64,000 bases of DNA from Hordeum vulgare subsp. vulgare (Eukaryota > Streptophyta > Magnoliopsida > Poales > Poaceae): the NCBI RefSeq assembly GCF_904849725.1, contig NC_058519.1, forward strand, positions 578,268,676 to 578,332,675, in the 5' to 3' direction. A program made the position numbers and the translations under genes. Of this stretch, positions 1 through 11,701 are shown in pieces; position 1 is the stretch's first letter, and every line of letters begins with the position of its first letter. The notes beneath the pieces are model-generated. The model was not told the origin of the DNA. It saw nothing but the letters and a program-made list of their open reading frames with translations, and made no database searches.

Positions 1-52
1 CTATAAGTCTTCAAACCACCAAAATCACTAAGGGGCACTAGATGCACTTACA
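1..52 (-). repeat. Start of the 3' LTR of the Sirevirus-like element
   Basis: These 52 bases match 13035-13086 exactly, that is, the first bases of the element's LTR read on the minus strand. The terminal TG of the LTR corresponds to CA at 51-52. The rest of this LTR lies left of the window. Confidence 0.9.
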
Positions 53-530
53 ATCTCCCCTTTTTTGGTGGTTGATGACAATTAGGTTAAGTCTTCAACG
101 GGAATAAACATATGAAGTGTAAATAAATATTTGAGGAATTTGAAATCAAGATTCAGAGAGACTCCCCCTGAAGATCTGCATATCTTGAGGATTTTGCTTT
201 TCACGGCAAATGCACATTGATGATTTATATCATGGAGATCTCCCCCTGAGTCTTGTAAATCATGCATACATACGACATATAGTATGAAGAAATTGAGGAT
301 GCATGATGACAAATGGTATCTGAAGAATTCCAGCATGTGTGCATTAAATTTTTGAGGAATAAGCATGCGAAGAAAAACGTTCAAAAGCGTCAGAGTACCA
401 TCGGGCTTAAGTTACAACTCATTACATAAAACACTTCAGAAGAGCCAAGAGTTTGTAACTTAGTATAGTTTATAAGCCCCCAAAATATCCCGCGTGAAGA
501 CTAACTCTCAAGTTTCTCCCCCTTTGTCAC
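53..530 (-). other. Multiplied polypurine tracts upstream of the 3' LTR
   Basis: On the minus strand, A/G-rich tracts with a GGGGA or GGGGGAG core occur next to the LTR (53-66) and again at about 160-172, 237-250 and 514-526. The copy touching the LTR is the expected primer for plus-strand DNA synthesis. Repeated polypurine tracts are a described hallmark of Sireviruses. No coding sequence is seen in this 0.5-kb stretch. Confidence 0.75.
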
Positions 531-576
531 CAAGTGACAAAAAGGACAAACTGAGGACTAACACCCGTGAAGACTT

Positions 577-3500
577 TCACTCCTTGGCAGTTGAGGAAGA
601 CGCGTGAGGATTCTTGGGAGTAGACTTCCTCCTTAGACCGGTGGCAGTGTCTTGTTGATCTTCATCAGATTCAGTAGTGCGGAATGAAGAAAACGAACTG
701 TCCTCAAGGTCTGGAACTGGAATTGGCCTGAATTTCTTCTTTGGTGGCCACGACCAGTCGAAGTCCCGCACAAACTCCAATTCTTCAAGTTCTGCTGGAG
801 TCTTCAAATGAGCCAGTGTAGCCCAGGTGCGATCAAAAACCTCATGAAGATAATGATGGTTAAGCTTCACAACATTCTGCGTTTCATTGAGGGTTTTCAC
901 AATGGCGCCGAACTGGCGTTTGACCCACTTGTGATTCCGATCCACCTTCCAGTGAAGACTGAGAAGAAGCTCTCTGGTATTCAGCACCCTAGGAGCAACA
1001 GGACTTGGAGGATGGGTTTCAGTGTCATCCCATGAGGAATAAGCTTCGGGCTCTCTGAACTGGCCATCAAGGGGGCGACTGCCTTCATCTATGACAGACT
1101 TGCCTTTTCCTTCAATAGGCTTGAAAGTCTTCTTGTTGACCCTTATAGGAGGCATATAACCGATATGGTTATTGAAATCAGCGTTATAGTTGATGCCTGA
1201 CCTGGTTTTGATGAATCTCATGATCCATGGAGCATATATCTTGTGGTCAAAAGGAGCCATAGCATTTTCGGCCAAAGTCCTCAAGAAGAAATCATGAATG
1301 TTGATGGGAATGCCATGTGTGATGTTGAAGAGGATATTCTTCATGATGCCTACGACGTCTTCTTCATCATCTTGGCCCTTGATTGGCGCAAGAACGCTGC
1401 ATAGGATTCTGTAAACCGTCATGGGTTCATATTTCAGCTCATGGACCAGGAAGGTTGTTCTTGGTGGTTGCCCCTTAGCCAAAGGCTTCATGAGGACATC
1501 CATCAGCTTGTTAGCCAGCTCACGTTCATCATATAGCTTCACTGCCTGCTCTGAGGGGAATTGATACTGGTAGTTCACGCAGCAGCTCATTGGCAGGAGC
1601 CTTGAAGTGTGTGGTTTGTGTCATCCAATCCAGCACACATGTGTTGATGTCTGTTCGATCTCCTGAGATGTGAAGAGTTCCATAGAATTGAAGAATGAGC
1701 TCACTATTCCAATCACAGATATCCGAGGACATTGGGAGGAGTCCAGCTTCAAAAAGGACGTTGAGGACTGGAGCAAAGCATGGAATTTCTTCAAGCTCAA
1801 CGTGAGGAATGTGCCTGTGCTAGAAAATCTTGTTTCTTCCACACAACACAAAGGCATAGTAGTTTAGTTGTGTCCTTGTCCAAAACTTCAGATGCCTGAT
1901 GTGAGGCTTGTCATAGGGATTTTCTACGATGAAGAACATGCGTTCTTCAAAGAAGGACTCCTTTTGAAACTTTGGCCGCTTGGAGAACGGTTGACGTTGC
2001 ATGGGTTGAAGATTTTGCGGCTTGACTTGAGGAGAGACAACTATTGCAGATTTTGGGTTGAGGACGACAAAGGCATTTTTTGGATCTGGTGCATTTTCCT
2101 CAGCATGGTCCACAGGGTGAGGAATTTCATCAGCTTGAGCTTCAGGCTGAGGAGCATGCTCTGGTTGAGGAATGTCGTCACCCGAAGCTTCCTGTTGAGG
2201 GTTTTGCTCTGGAGGAGGAATTGGTTCATCCTGAGCCTCAGCTTGAGGGTTTTGCTCAGGAGTTGGAGTTGGGTCAGCCTGATCCTTAGGTTGAGGATTT
2301 TGCTCAGGATTGTGACTTTCATCAGGCTGAGGATTTTCACGTTGTTCTTCCTCAGCTTGAGGAGCTTGCTTGGTGGAGGGGCCAAATTCATCAGCTGGTG
2401 CAGCTTATCCTTGTGCAGTTTCTTCATGAGGAATGGAGGGCCGATGACTGTCATCAATGCGAATTTCCTCATCAATATGTTCCTCAGATTCAACATTCTT
2501 CATTTCCTCATCTGCCCCTTGCTCCTTGTCTTCGCTTGCGAAGGGGTCATCTCATATGATGGAGCGTTGTTGAGAGGCACATGATCCAGAGGTGCATTTT
2601 CTTCAAGTGCTTTGAGGCGCTTGGCCTCAGTGGATTCTTCTGCTGATGAAGCTTTTCATTTCTTGGCTTCCTTTTCAGCAGCCCTGGTCTTTTTCACGTC
2701 TGATGTAGACGGAGTCATTTTCTTCACCTTTGAAGCTTTTGGTGAAGGTGTTTTCTCAGCAGAGACAATTTCATCAGCTGGTGCAGAGGTATCAGCTGGC
2801 TGAGAAGCACCAGCTGGAGCAGAGTCATCAGCTGGCTTAGAAGCAGCAGCTGGAGCAGGGCCAGTCTCACCAGCTGTAGCAGAGTCATCAGCTGGATTTG
2901 CCTTGGTAATTTCCTCAATAGCCGGTTCATCAGCACGACTTTCTTGAGGGATTTCCTTAGCATGAGAAGTTTCATCACCTGGTTCTTCAATCAGAGGCTG
3001 AGGAGTTAGTACTGGAGGGGCAGCCTTCTTGTTGTAATCATCAACTGCGTTAGTGGCAAATTTGATGAAGTTGTTTTAGAGACTTTGACGATCAGAAAGC
3101 TTAGAGTACTTGTCAGTCAAAGTCTTCAATTCAGCTTGTGTTGACACAAGTGCATCAGGCGTCAGGTTGAGGAGATTCTGCCTGAGGAATTTCTCCTTTT
3201 TGAGCTTGGCAACCTTGGCCTGTTTGGCTTGCTGCTCCTTCCACGTGGCCTCATTGATGAATGTGGCCACCATGTGGCTGATGCCTGGGGGAAGCTTCAA
3301 ATCATCTATTGGAGTGTTGGGGTCCTCATACCAGATGTTGATGTAATTGAGGAGGACTTTTGGGTCCATGGCCAGAGGAATGGAGCTGCGAGAAGCTTGA
3401 GCTACCCTCTCTTGCTTGTTTCTGATGATGGCATGCAGAGTGTCATCATCAAATTCATCACTACCTTGTGATGCAGAAGGAACCTTGATGATTTTGCTTG

Positions 3501-4184
3501 GGCTTGGTCTTGTTCCTCTCCCAGCAGTCACCTTAGTCTTCAGAGGAGTTGGTGAAGACTTAGTCTCGGAGCTTGTCGCAGATGGGACTGAGGAGCTGGA
3601 GACAGTAGGCAATTGCTTCACTATCGGCTTCTGTTCATGATTTGAAGCCTTTGGTGGTGCTGAGGGTTTTGGTGTTGATGCTGGTGCAGTTTTCTGAGGC
3701 ATTTTCTCTTGAGGCTTTGAAGCCTTTGGTTTTAGTGGCACAGACTTCATTTGAGGAATGGCCGTACCAGAAGTCTCAGCTACAGAGGAAGTGGCGGCAG
3801 TTGCAGCAGCAGCACATTCTTCATTGAACTTGCTCACAGCAGCTTCTGCTTGCTTCTGAAGCTTTGACAAGTGTTTTGACTTTTCCTCAGGATAGTCATC
3901 AATTGTCTTGAGGATTGAGGGGTGTGCTTCATGATAATCCTCAAGTGGAGCCCGTTTGCCAGGAGGCTTCAGAGCGAATTTCTTCGCGTATTTGGGAGTG
4001 ACGAATATGTACTCTTTCCCCTCCTTAGCCCATCGGCGTTATATCTTTTGAAGACTGGCCTTTCTCTTGGGCATAGATTCTTGTTCATCAGGAGTGTTGT
4101 ATTCCAGGTATATATCCTCAGGGATATCTATGGCAGTGTTCTGCTTGAGTTTCTTGCCACCCTTTTGCTTCCTTTCATCCTCCA
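577..4184 (-). pseudogene. Degraded accessory (env-position) ORF of the Sirevirus-like element
   Basis: Downstream of RNase H, reading minus from an ATG at 4184, one frame runs as a lysine-rich N-terminus, then proline/alanine/glutamate-rich sequence with imperfect repeats (about 2080-2990). It ends in a globular part at 577-1590, which includes stretches such as LVHELKYEPMTVYRILCSVL. The frame is broken by a stop near 4040, another at 3076 and frameshifts or stops between 3000 and 1560. The longest open pieces are 264 codons (3076-3870) and 337 codons (577-1590). Many Sireviruses carry an ORF in this position, sometimes called env-like, but no signal peptide or membrane helix is obvious here. 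The C-terminal part resembles 'putative plant transposon protein' sequences; its function is unknown. The whole would have been about 1,200 codons. Confidence 0.65.
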
Positions 4185-4639
4185 TTTTCTTCAGCTAAGG
4201 CTTTTGCTGAGGAAATTGAACTCTTGAGGATTCTGATGAAACTTGCAGATTTTCTTCAAGAAACGCTGCAAATGAGTTAAGTTGATGAGAACCTAGAGAT
4301 TCATCAGCTGACTTGTTTGTACCTGTGAACAGAGTATAGTTGCGAGGAATTTGGAGAGGTCATATGCGTTCTCAGATTTGATGAAATGAAAAATTTTGAC
4401 AGTTAAGGAATTTGACCAGTGGTTGAGGAATTCGTCTAAGCATACTGTTCTTGGGTTCCAGAGTTGTACAGATCTGAAAATTTGCACAACCGAGGAATCT
4501 CGTGAAAATCTTAGATGCTTGGTGAAGTTCATCAATAGTTGGGTGATTGGTAGTGTTTGAGGAAAAAGAAACTCATGGATATTTGAGGAAAAACAGATTT
4601 CACATCTCTAAGGTAAAATAGTAGATCAAACGAGCTGTA

Positions 4640-5050
4640 AAAATAGGGTTTTTATTTACCCTAGATGGCGCACATGAAGAACAGAGAAGGAGTAGCAGTA
4701 GATGCTCTTTCGGTGCGAGTCCAATGCGCCCTAACTCGGCAACAAAGGACAGCTACGGCGGCGGCAGACGAAGATGGTCCGGTTGCGGTGTGGTTTCGGC
4801 AACGGAGAGGTCGAGGCAGTCAAGCTCTTCTTCGCCGGCGTCGAGACTTCTAGCGGTGGTGCTAGGGCTTTTGAGCTTTGCTGTAGCAGGAGGGCGATGG
4901 GACGAAGATGAATTTACAGAAGGGAGATGGGGGCATATTTAAAGCCAGGCGGTAACTGTTCGCGCGAAAATATCGGACCAAATAGCCCATGTCTCTATGT
5001 CTCCGCAGGACATTTGTAGCCCACGACCGAAGCGGTGGAGATCATGGAGA
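4640..5050 (-). promoter_or_regulatory. Promoter and 5'-leader-like block ahead of the accessory ORF
   Basis: This GC-rich block stands out inside an AT-rich element. On the minus strand it has a TATA-like TTTAAATA at 4935-4943, then a pyrimidine- and CG-rich leader (about 4670-4900) resembling a grass gene 5' UTR. A GGTAAATA donor-like site follows near 4655 and a TTTCCTCAG acceptor-like site near 4215, just before the accessory ATG at 4184. This suggests a separate spliced transcript for the accessory ORF. It is inference from sequence only. Confidence 0.45.
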
Positions 5051-5711
5051 TCGTGGTTATCCGAACGAGGAAAGTGGGCTTCAGTTACTGTGTATAAAAA
5101 TATTTTTGAAGATTTGAGGATTTTGTTACAAATTCATCAGCTGACAAGGATGCAGTGAGGATTTTGAACAAAGTTTCAAGTAGAACGCATATGAATAATT
5201 GAATAGACTGGGTGAGAGTAGCATAGAGGGAAAGTAGGGTCCGATCGCATTCACTTAGATGAAATATCTAATTGAAGAAATAGTTATAAGTGAACGCTGT
5301 TGAGGACTTGAAATCACAGTCTATCTAGGTAAACGAAAATCATCAAGTGTTTTTGAAGAATTTTGATCAACTTGAGGATTTTGTGACAAAGCGTCATGAT
5401 GATGAATTTCAGTTTTGAAGAAAAACAAGTTTGAAGAACAACTGTTTTGAAGAAAATCGACTTTTTAAGAAATTCAGCTTCGAAGAAATTCAACTTCAGG
5501 AATTTCAAGTTGGGTGGTGGCGTGACCCACCATATAAGAATGTTGATTACAAACGCCGCATACAATTGTCGTAGGGCCCTGAGAATCAATTTCTTCGTTG
5601 ATTTCCTCACACTAAGAGTGATATTCTTCATTGGTTGAAGAAAATCGATTCATCGTGTGTTGCACATCTAAGTCATCAATTTTGCATAAGTGTTAGGATG
5701 TGTGCGTGTTT
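5051..5711 (-). other. Noncoding spacer between pol and accessory ORF
   Basis: An AT-rich stretch rich in GAAGA, GAGGA and TTTGAAGAA words, the compositional signature of the whole element. No protein similarity or open frame worth reporting is seen. Confidence 0.6.
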
Positions 5712-6470
5712 TTACAAAACATTTGAAGATTCTAAGATATTTAGCTCACACCGCAACTTGCAAAACCTTTTCTCATCCAAGGGCTGAGTGAAGATATTTG
5801 CGAGTTGATCGTCAGTCTTCACATGGTGGATGAGGATATTGCCCTTGAGGACATGATCCTGAAGAAAATGATGACGAATCTGGATGTGCTTGGTCTTCGA
5901 GTGCTGTACTGGGTTGTATGCAATCTTGATTGCACTCTCATTGTCGCAGTAGAGAGGCACATTCTTCATGTTGATGTCGTAGTCCTTGAGGGTTTGCTTC
6001 ATCCATAGCAATTGAGCACAGCATGAACCAGCAGCAATGTACTCAGCTTCGGCAGTGGAAAGTGAAATGCAGTTCTGCTTCTTTGAGGACCAGCAGACTA
6101 GTGATCTTTCGAGGAAATGACATGTGCCAGAGGTTGACTTGCGATCCACACGATCACCAGCATAGTCAGAATCAGAATATCCCACAAGATGAAGATTTGA
6201 GCCCTTGGGGTACCATAATCCTAGTGTTGGTGTGTGAGCTAAGTATCGAAGAATATGCTTCACAGCCTTATGGTGTGATTCCTTCGGTTTTGCTTGAAAA
6301 CGTGCACACATGCAAACACTAAGCATTATATCTGGCCTAGATGCACATAAATACAGTAACGAGCCAATCATAGAGCGATATACCTGCTGATCGAATTCTT
6401 TACCATTTTTGTCAGTGCAGAGGTGGCCGTTGGTAGGCATTGGAGTCTTGGCACCTTTGCATTCATGCAT
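5712..6470 (-). pseudogene. Copia RNase H domain and pol C-terminus
   Basis: A 252-codon open stretch ends at the natural stop of pol. It contains the copia hallmarks: YRSMIGSLLYL, the acidic residue in GYSDSDYAGD, KSTSG, the glutamate in LSTAEAEYIA, the aspartate in YCDNESAIK and the KHIQIRHHF segment, ending in DQLANIFTQPL. It would cleave RNA in the RNA:DNA hybrid during reverse transcription. The domain itself is open, but it is cut off from RT by a stop near 6520, so the polyprotein is dead. Confidence 0.9.
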
Positions 6471-7291
6471 GTCAAATTTCCTCAGAACATCCTTGAGGTA
6501 TTTCTCCTGTGATATGAAGATTCAATTGCGTTGTTGACGAATTTGAAGACCTAAGAAGAATTTCAGCTCCCCCGTCATGGACATCTGATATTCTTCACTC
6601 ATCATGTAAGCAAATTCATCACTGTAGCGTTTGTCAGTCCAACCAAATATGATGTCATCGACATATATCTGGCACACAAATAGTTCATTATCATAGGATT
6701 TAGTGAAAAGAGTTGGATCGAGTGAACCAGGTTTGAAGCCTTTCTTCATGAGGAATTCCTTCAATGTATCATACCATGCCCGAGGGGCTTGCTTGAGACC
6801 ATAGAGCGCTTTTTTGAGTCTGAAGACTTTGTCTGGATTCTTTGGATCCTCAAAACCTGGGGGCTGAGCAACATATACTTCTTCCTCAAGCTTACCATTG
6901 AGGAATGCACTTTTCACATCCATTTGATATAAGATGATGTTATGATGATTAGCATAAGCAAGTAGTATTCGAATAGCTTCAAGTCTAGCAACAGGTGCAA
7001 AAGTTTCATCGAAATCTATTCCTTCAACCTGTGTGTAGCCTTGGGCTACAAGTCATGCCTTATTCCTCACCACTTGACCATCCTCATCTTGCTTGTTTTG
7101 GAAAATCCACATGGTTCCGATGATATTGTGCTTGCTAGGATCTGGTCATTTGACGAGCTCCCATACGTCATTCAGCTTGAATTGAAGAAGTTCGTCTTAC
7201 ATAGCTTGGATCCACTCCAGTTCCAGGAAAGCCTCAACAACTTTTTAAGGTTCTGTGATAGATACAAAGGAGAAATGCCCACAAAAGTTAA
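6471..7291 (-). pseudogene. Copia reverse transcriptase
   Basis: The 6522-6923 open stretch holds the RT core: [10 protein letters not shown], the [17 protein letters not shown] block and the catalytic YVDDIIFG. Upstream (6924-7290) the frame continues with recognisable motifs, including [19 protein letters not shown], but carries at least two TGA stops at positions where copia RTs have arginine. A further stop at 6522 ends the open stretch before the RNase H link. The catalytic aspartates are intact while the frame is not. Confidence 0.9.
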
Positions 7292-8865
7292 CTAAGTGTG
7301 AAGCTTTTGAGCGAGTGAGAGACCTGGCGCGTTGATGTCATTGAGGATTTTGTCAAGTTCCACTTCATTTGCAATCCTCGGATGAGCTGGTTGAGGATTT
7401 CGTCTGGGCTGAGGAATTGGTTCTGGAGCAATTTCCTCAGGAGCATCTTCTTGATTTTCATCAATGATGGGAATGATGTCTTCATCAATTTCCTTAGTGG
7501 GAACAATGTCTTCAGTAGCTTTGAGCTTTATTGCTTCCTCAAGAGACAGCTTATCTGGATCAGAAGGCAATTGCTCTCTTTGCGAGCCATTAGTTTCATC
7601 GGACCGCACATCTACAGTCTCAACAACCTTGTTGTGATAGTTGTTGAAGACTCTGTAGGTGTGCGAGTCCTTTCCATAACCGAGCATAAAACCCTCATGT
7701 GCCTTAGGTGCAAATTTTGAGCTATGGTGAGGATCTCTAATCCAACATTTTGCACCGAAGACTTTGAAATAATTTACATTGGGTTTCTTGTCTGTGAGGA
7801 GTTCATATGAGGTTTTCTTGAGGAATTTGTGAAGATATACCCTGTTGATGATATGGCATGCAGTGTTGATTGCTTCAGGCCAAAAGCGACGAGGACTTTG
7901 ATATTCTTCAAGCATGGTTCTTGCCATCTCAACCAGAGTCATGTTCTTCCTTTCAACGACACCATTCTCTTGAGGAGTATAAGGAGCAGACAACTCATGA
8001 GTAATACCAAGTTCATCAAGATAATTATCAAGACCAGTGTTTTGAACTCTGTTCCATTATCACTCCTGATGTGTTTGATCTTGATGCCGAAGTTCGTCGA
8101 GGCCCTTGAAGAAAATCGTTTGAAGACTTCCTGCACTTCAGTTTTATATAAGATGATATGCACCCATGTATATCTGGAATAATCATCAACTATGACGAAG
8201 CCATATAAAGATGTTGCATTTTTTAGTGTGGCATAATGAGTAGGTCCAAATAGATCCATGTGCAGCAATTCAAATGGACGAGTAGTGGTCATGATAGTCT
8301 TCGACGGATGCTTGGATCTGGTTATTTTCCCAAATTCACAGGCACCGTAGAGGTGATCCTTGAGGAATTTGACTGATTCGATGTTGATGACATGCTTTTT
8401 ATTCGCGAGCGTGTGCAAATTCCTCATGCCTGCATGACCGGGTCTTCGATGCCACAGCCACCCTTCTGAGGTTTTTGCTAGTAAGCAAGTGGCTGGTTGA
8501 GGACCTGTAGAGAAATCAACAATGTACAAATCCCTTCTTCTAACACCTTTGAAGACTTTGGATCTGTCAGATTCCATGATGACAACACATCTGTATCTTC
8601 CAAAGATAACAATCATATCAAGATCACAAAGCATCGAGACTGACATGAGGTTAAATCCAAGGGATTCAACAAGCATCACTTTGTCCATGTGCCTATCCTT
8701 GGAAATAGCCACTTTGCCAAGTCCCAATACCTTGCTTTTACCTTTCTCAGCATATGTGATTTGCTTCAGAGGTGATGGAGTTAGTGGCATATTCATCAGC
8801 AAGCTTTTCTCACCAGTCATGTGATGTGTGAAGCCACTATCAAGAACCCACTCAGTACTCTTGGG
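7292..8865 (-). pseudogene. Copia protease tail, GAG-pre-integrase and integrase
   Basis: Reading minus, a DSG aspartic protease active site lies at about 8846-8854. The pre-integrase HHCC-like motif follows (WHRRPGHAGM ... YGACEFGK), in which the first cysteine of the usual CxxC is tyrosine. Then comes the integrase core, with the first catalytic Asp in HMDLFGP and the second in SDNGTEF (8820-7939). The glutamate part, in YTPQENGVVERKN, is in a different frame (7993-7292), so a frameshift near 8000-8060 splits the D,D(35)E core. The tail carries a FMLGYGKDSHTYRVFN block typical of copia integrase C-termini. Confidence 0.9.
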
Positions 8866-9096
8866 TTTGTCATCCTGCAGATGAATTAGTACAGCTTACC
8901 ATCTCATATGCTTCAGACTTGAAGAATGTGATATTAATTTCATCAGATAGGAATTTCATCATAATAGAATTATAAGGACGTGTGAAATATTTCTATTTCA
9001 TCAATATTAGCTTGCGTCCTATCAAGCATTTCCTCAGGTCTCCAGCAAATTCTTTAGATGATGATTTTCATCTAGAGACCTGACCTGCAGAAGTGA

Positions 9097-11634
9097 CTAG
9101 TTCAATTTCTTCACCACCCACATCTGAAGGGGTGGTAAAGCATTCATCATCTTGCGAGCACCATATAAGAAAGGGGGCATTGAAGCTAATGCACTTCTCT
9201 TAACAATAGGGGGGTTAAAGTACTCATATGAATATGCAGAGAACTTGTTTGAGGATTTATGAACATAATGATTTGAAGAATAACGCTCATATTCATATTC
9301 CTTGTAATTTCCCTGCATGTTAGAAGCATTAGCACGGGTACGAGCATAGTTTTGACCAGTTGAGGATTTTGATCCTCTTGAAGACTTTGGTCCTCCTGAG
9401 GAATTTGATTTGGGGTTCAAATTCTTGATCGATGGTGTCATGAGGACATTCACCTTCAAGGCAACTTTTGGGAACCCAGATTTTCCTCAAGGGAGGCCCA
9501 TTCCTGCTGTTAGTTCCAACATATCGAGGAAATACTTCACCAGCTTGACTTTTGAACAATTTATAGTTGGAGTCAAATGACTCATCTGAGGAATAGGATA
9601 ATTCACATGAAAAGCCTGTTAGATTGGATGGATCAAAAGGAGGCCCAGTAGCAGCAACCCATGAAGTTTTGGGATACTGCTCAGGTTTCCAATAAGATCC
9701 ATCAACATTCAATTTCCTGTCAAAGGCAATTCCTTCTTTCCTCGGGTTGCTGTTCAAGATCTGCTTTTTGAGCACATCACAAAGGGTTTGATGTCCTATG
9801 AGACTTTTGTATATGCCTGTCACATACAATTCCTTCAGCCATGCATTTTCATGAGTGACATTTGTGTTTTCCTCACGTGAGGAATTTGACACTACAGGAG
9901 CAGTTGAAGAATTTGCAGCAATTGAAGCATTTGATGATTCTGGTGAAGAATTAGCAGTTTCTCGTTCAATGCATTTAAGACATGGAGGAATGGATTCAGC
10001 TTGAGCAGCACTGATCTGTTGAGCTAGTAATGAATCATTTTCCATACGAAGATCATCATGAGAAATCCTCAACTTCTCTAGATCAAGCTTCCTTTGAAGA
10101 AATTCATAGGAAACTTTCTCATGATGAGCGAGGAGAGTAACATGACGATCTTGAAGATTAACAAATCTAGACTGAAGACTTTTCATATCTTCAGTGAGGA
10201 TTTGGGTAAGATTCATTTCATCGTTCAACAGATCATCGCTTCTATCTACAATTTCTGAAGCTTTTCCAGGGCAGTTTGTTGTTTAGTGGCAATGATAGCA
10301 AGTTTACTGTAACTGGGTTTTTTATAATCATCAGGTTCACAGTCACTTGAATCAGAGGAGGAGGCATCATTCGGTACCTTTGATCCTTTTGCCATGAAGT
10401 AATAGGTTGGAGCAAAGTCATCAGCATAGTCATCAGTGTGGATGGTGTTATCATTTTCTTCAAGGTTGAAGATTGACTTGCTGACGAATGTGGTCGCAAG
10501 TGCAAGACTAGCCTGTCCGGATTCTGAGTCTTCATCAGAACCCTCCTCTTCATCACATTGCTCGGATTCGGCCTCGGAATCCATTTCCTTGCCAATAAGT
10601 GCCCGAGCCTTTCTGAAACTAGTCTTCTTGTCCGATGAGGACTTTGAAGATGAGGATTTTGAAGGTTTCTTCTTTTTCTTCGAGTCATCAGAACTTTCAT
10701 CCTTGTATTTCTTCTTCTTTGATTCATTTCCCCAACGAGGACAATCAGCAATGTAGTGACGTGATTTCTTGCATTTGTGGCAGGTTCTTTTCTTGTAGTC
10801 CTCAGATGAAGATTCTGATTTCCTCATATCTCTTCTTGAAGATTTACCGAACTGGCCACGTCGTGTAAACCTCTTCAATTTCCTCACGAGCATTGCAAGC
10901 TCCTGTCCAAATTCTTCAGGATCACCAATGCTACCATCTGAGTCTTCTTCTTCAGTTGAGGAAATTGCTTTAGCCTTCAGTGCACGTGGTCTAGAATAGC
11001 TTGGTCCATATAGATCTCTCTTTTCTTCTTGTTGGAATTCATGAGTATTGAGTCTTTCTAGTATATCAGCTGGATCAAGAATCTTGTAGTCTGGTCTTTC
11101 TTGAATCATCAGAACTAAAGTATCAAATGAAGAATCCAAAGATCTTAGCAGTTTCTTCACAACTTCATGATCAGTAATGTCTCGAGCACCCAGTGCTTGC
11201 AGTTCATTTGATAGGCCAGTGAGGCCATCAAAGGTATCTTGGCAGCTTTCATTGTCAAACCTCTTGAAGCGATTGAAGAGATTACGAAGAACATCAACAC
11301 GAGAATCACACTGGGTTGATAATCCTTCATTAACTTTGGACAGCCTTTCCCAGATAAGTTTTGCTGAGCCCAAAGCACTCACTTTGTCATACTGGCCCTT
11401 GCTCAGATTGCCACAGATGATATTGTTCGCTTGAGAGTCAAGTTGCTTGAATTTATTCACATCAGCAGCTGAGATAGTGGCATAGATGATAGGGACGCCA
11501 TGTTCCACAATATACCAGAGATCATTGTCAATAGCTTGTAGATGCATCTGCATCTTTGTCTTCCAGAAGGGAAAGTCCTTTCCTTCGAAAGTAGGACATG
11601 CTGCAGTAACCTTAATCATGCTTGCAGTCGACAT
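9097..11634 (-). pseudogene. Gag of the Sirevirus-like element
   Basis: The ORF starts at 11634, 67 bases after the primer site, and is open for 462 codons. It has a UBN2-type gag domain (FPFWKTKMQMHLQA near residue 25), a lysine/serine-rich stretch and a CCHC zinc knuckle, CHKCKKSRHYIADC (about residue 285). After a frameshift near 10250 it continues for 299 codons (10228-9329) with a predicted coiled coil, and after another it continues at 9459-9097. The long C-terminal gag extension is a Sirevirus trait. Gag would form the particle and bind RNA. Confidence 0.85.
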
Positions 11635-11685
11635 AACTAAAACTCCAGGTGGTTAAACCAAAATCACACAGAACAAGGGAGTACC

Positions 11686-11700
11686 TTGCTCTGATACCAA
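11686..11700 (-). other. Primer binding site, initiator Met-tRNA type
   Basis: The minus strand reads TTGGTATCAGAGCAA directly after the LTR. This contains TGGTATCAGAGC, complementary to the 3' end of plant initiator methionine tRNA and used by nearly all plant copia elements. Confidence 0.9.
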
Positions 11701-11701
11701 T

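Noticed and set aside
577..1590. True envelope gene of the Sirevirus-like element
   Set aside because: No signal peptide, membrane helix or glycoprotein features are visible; position alone does not justify env.
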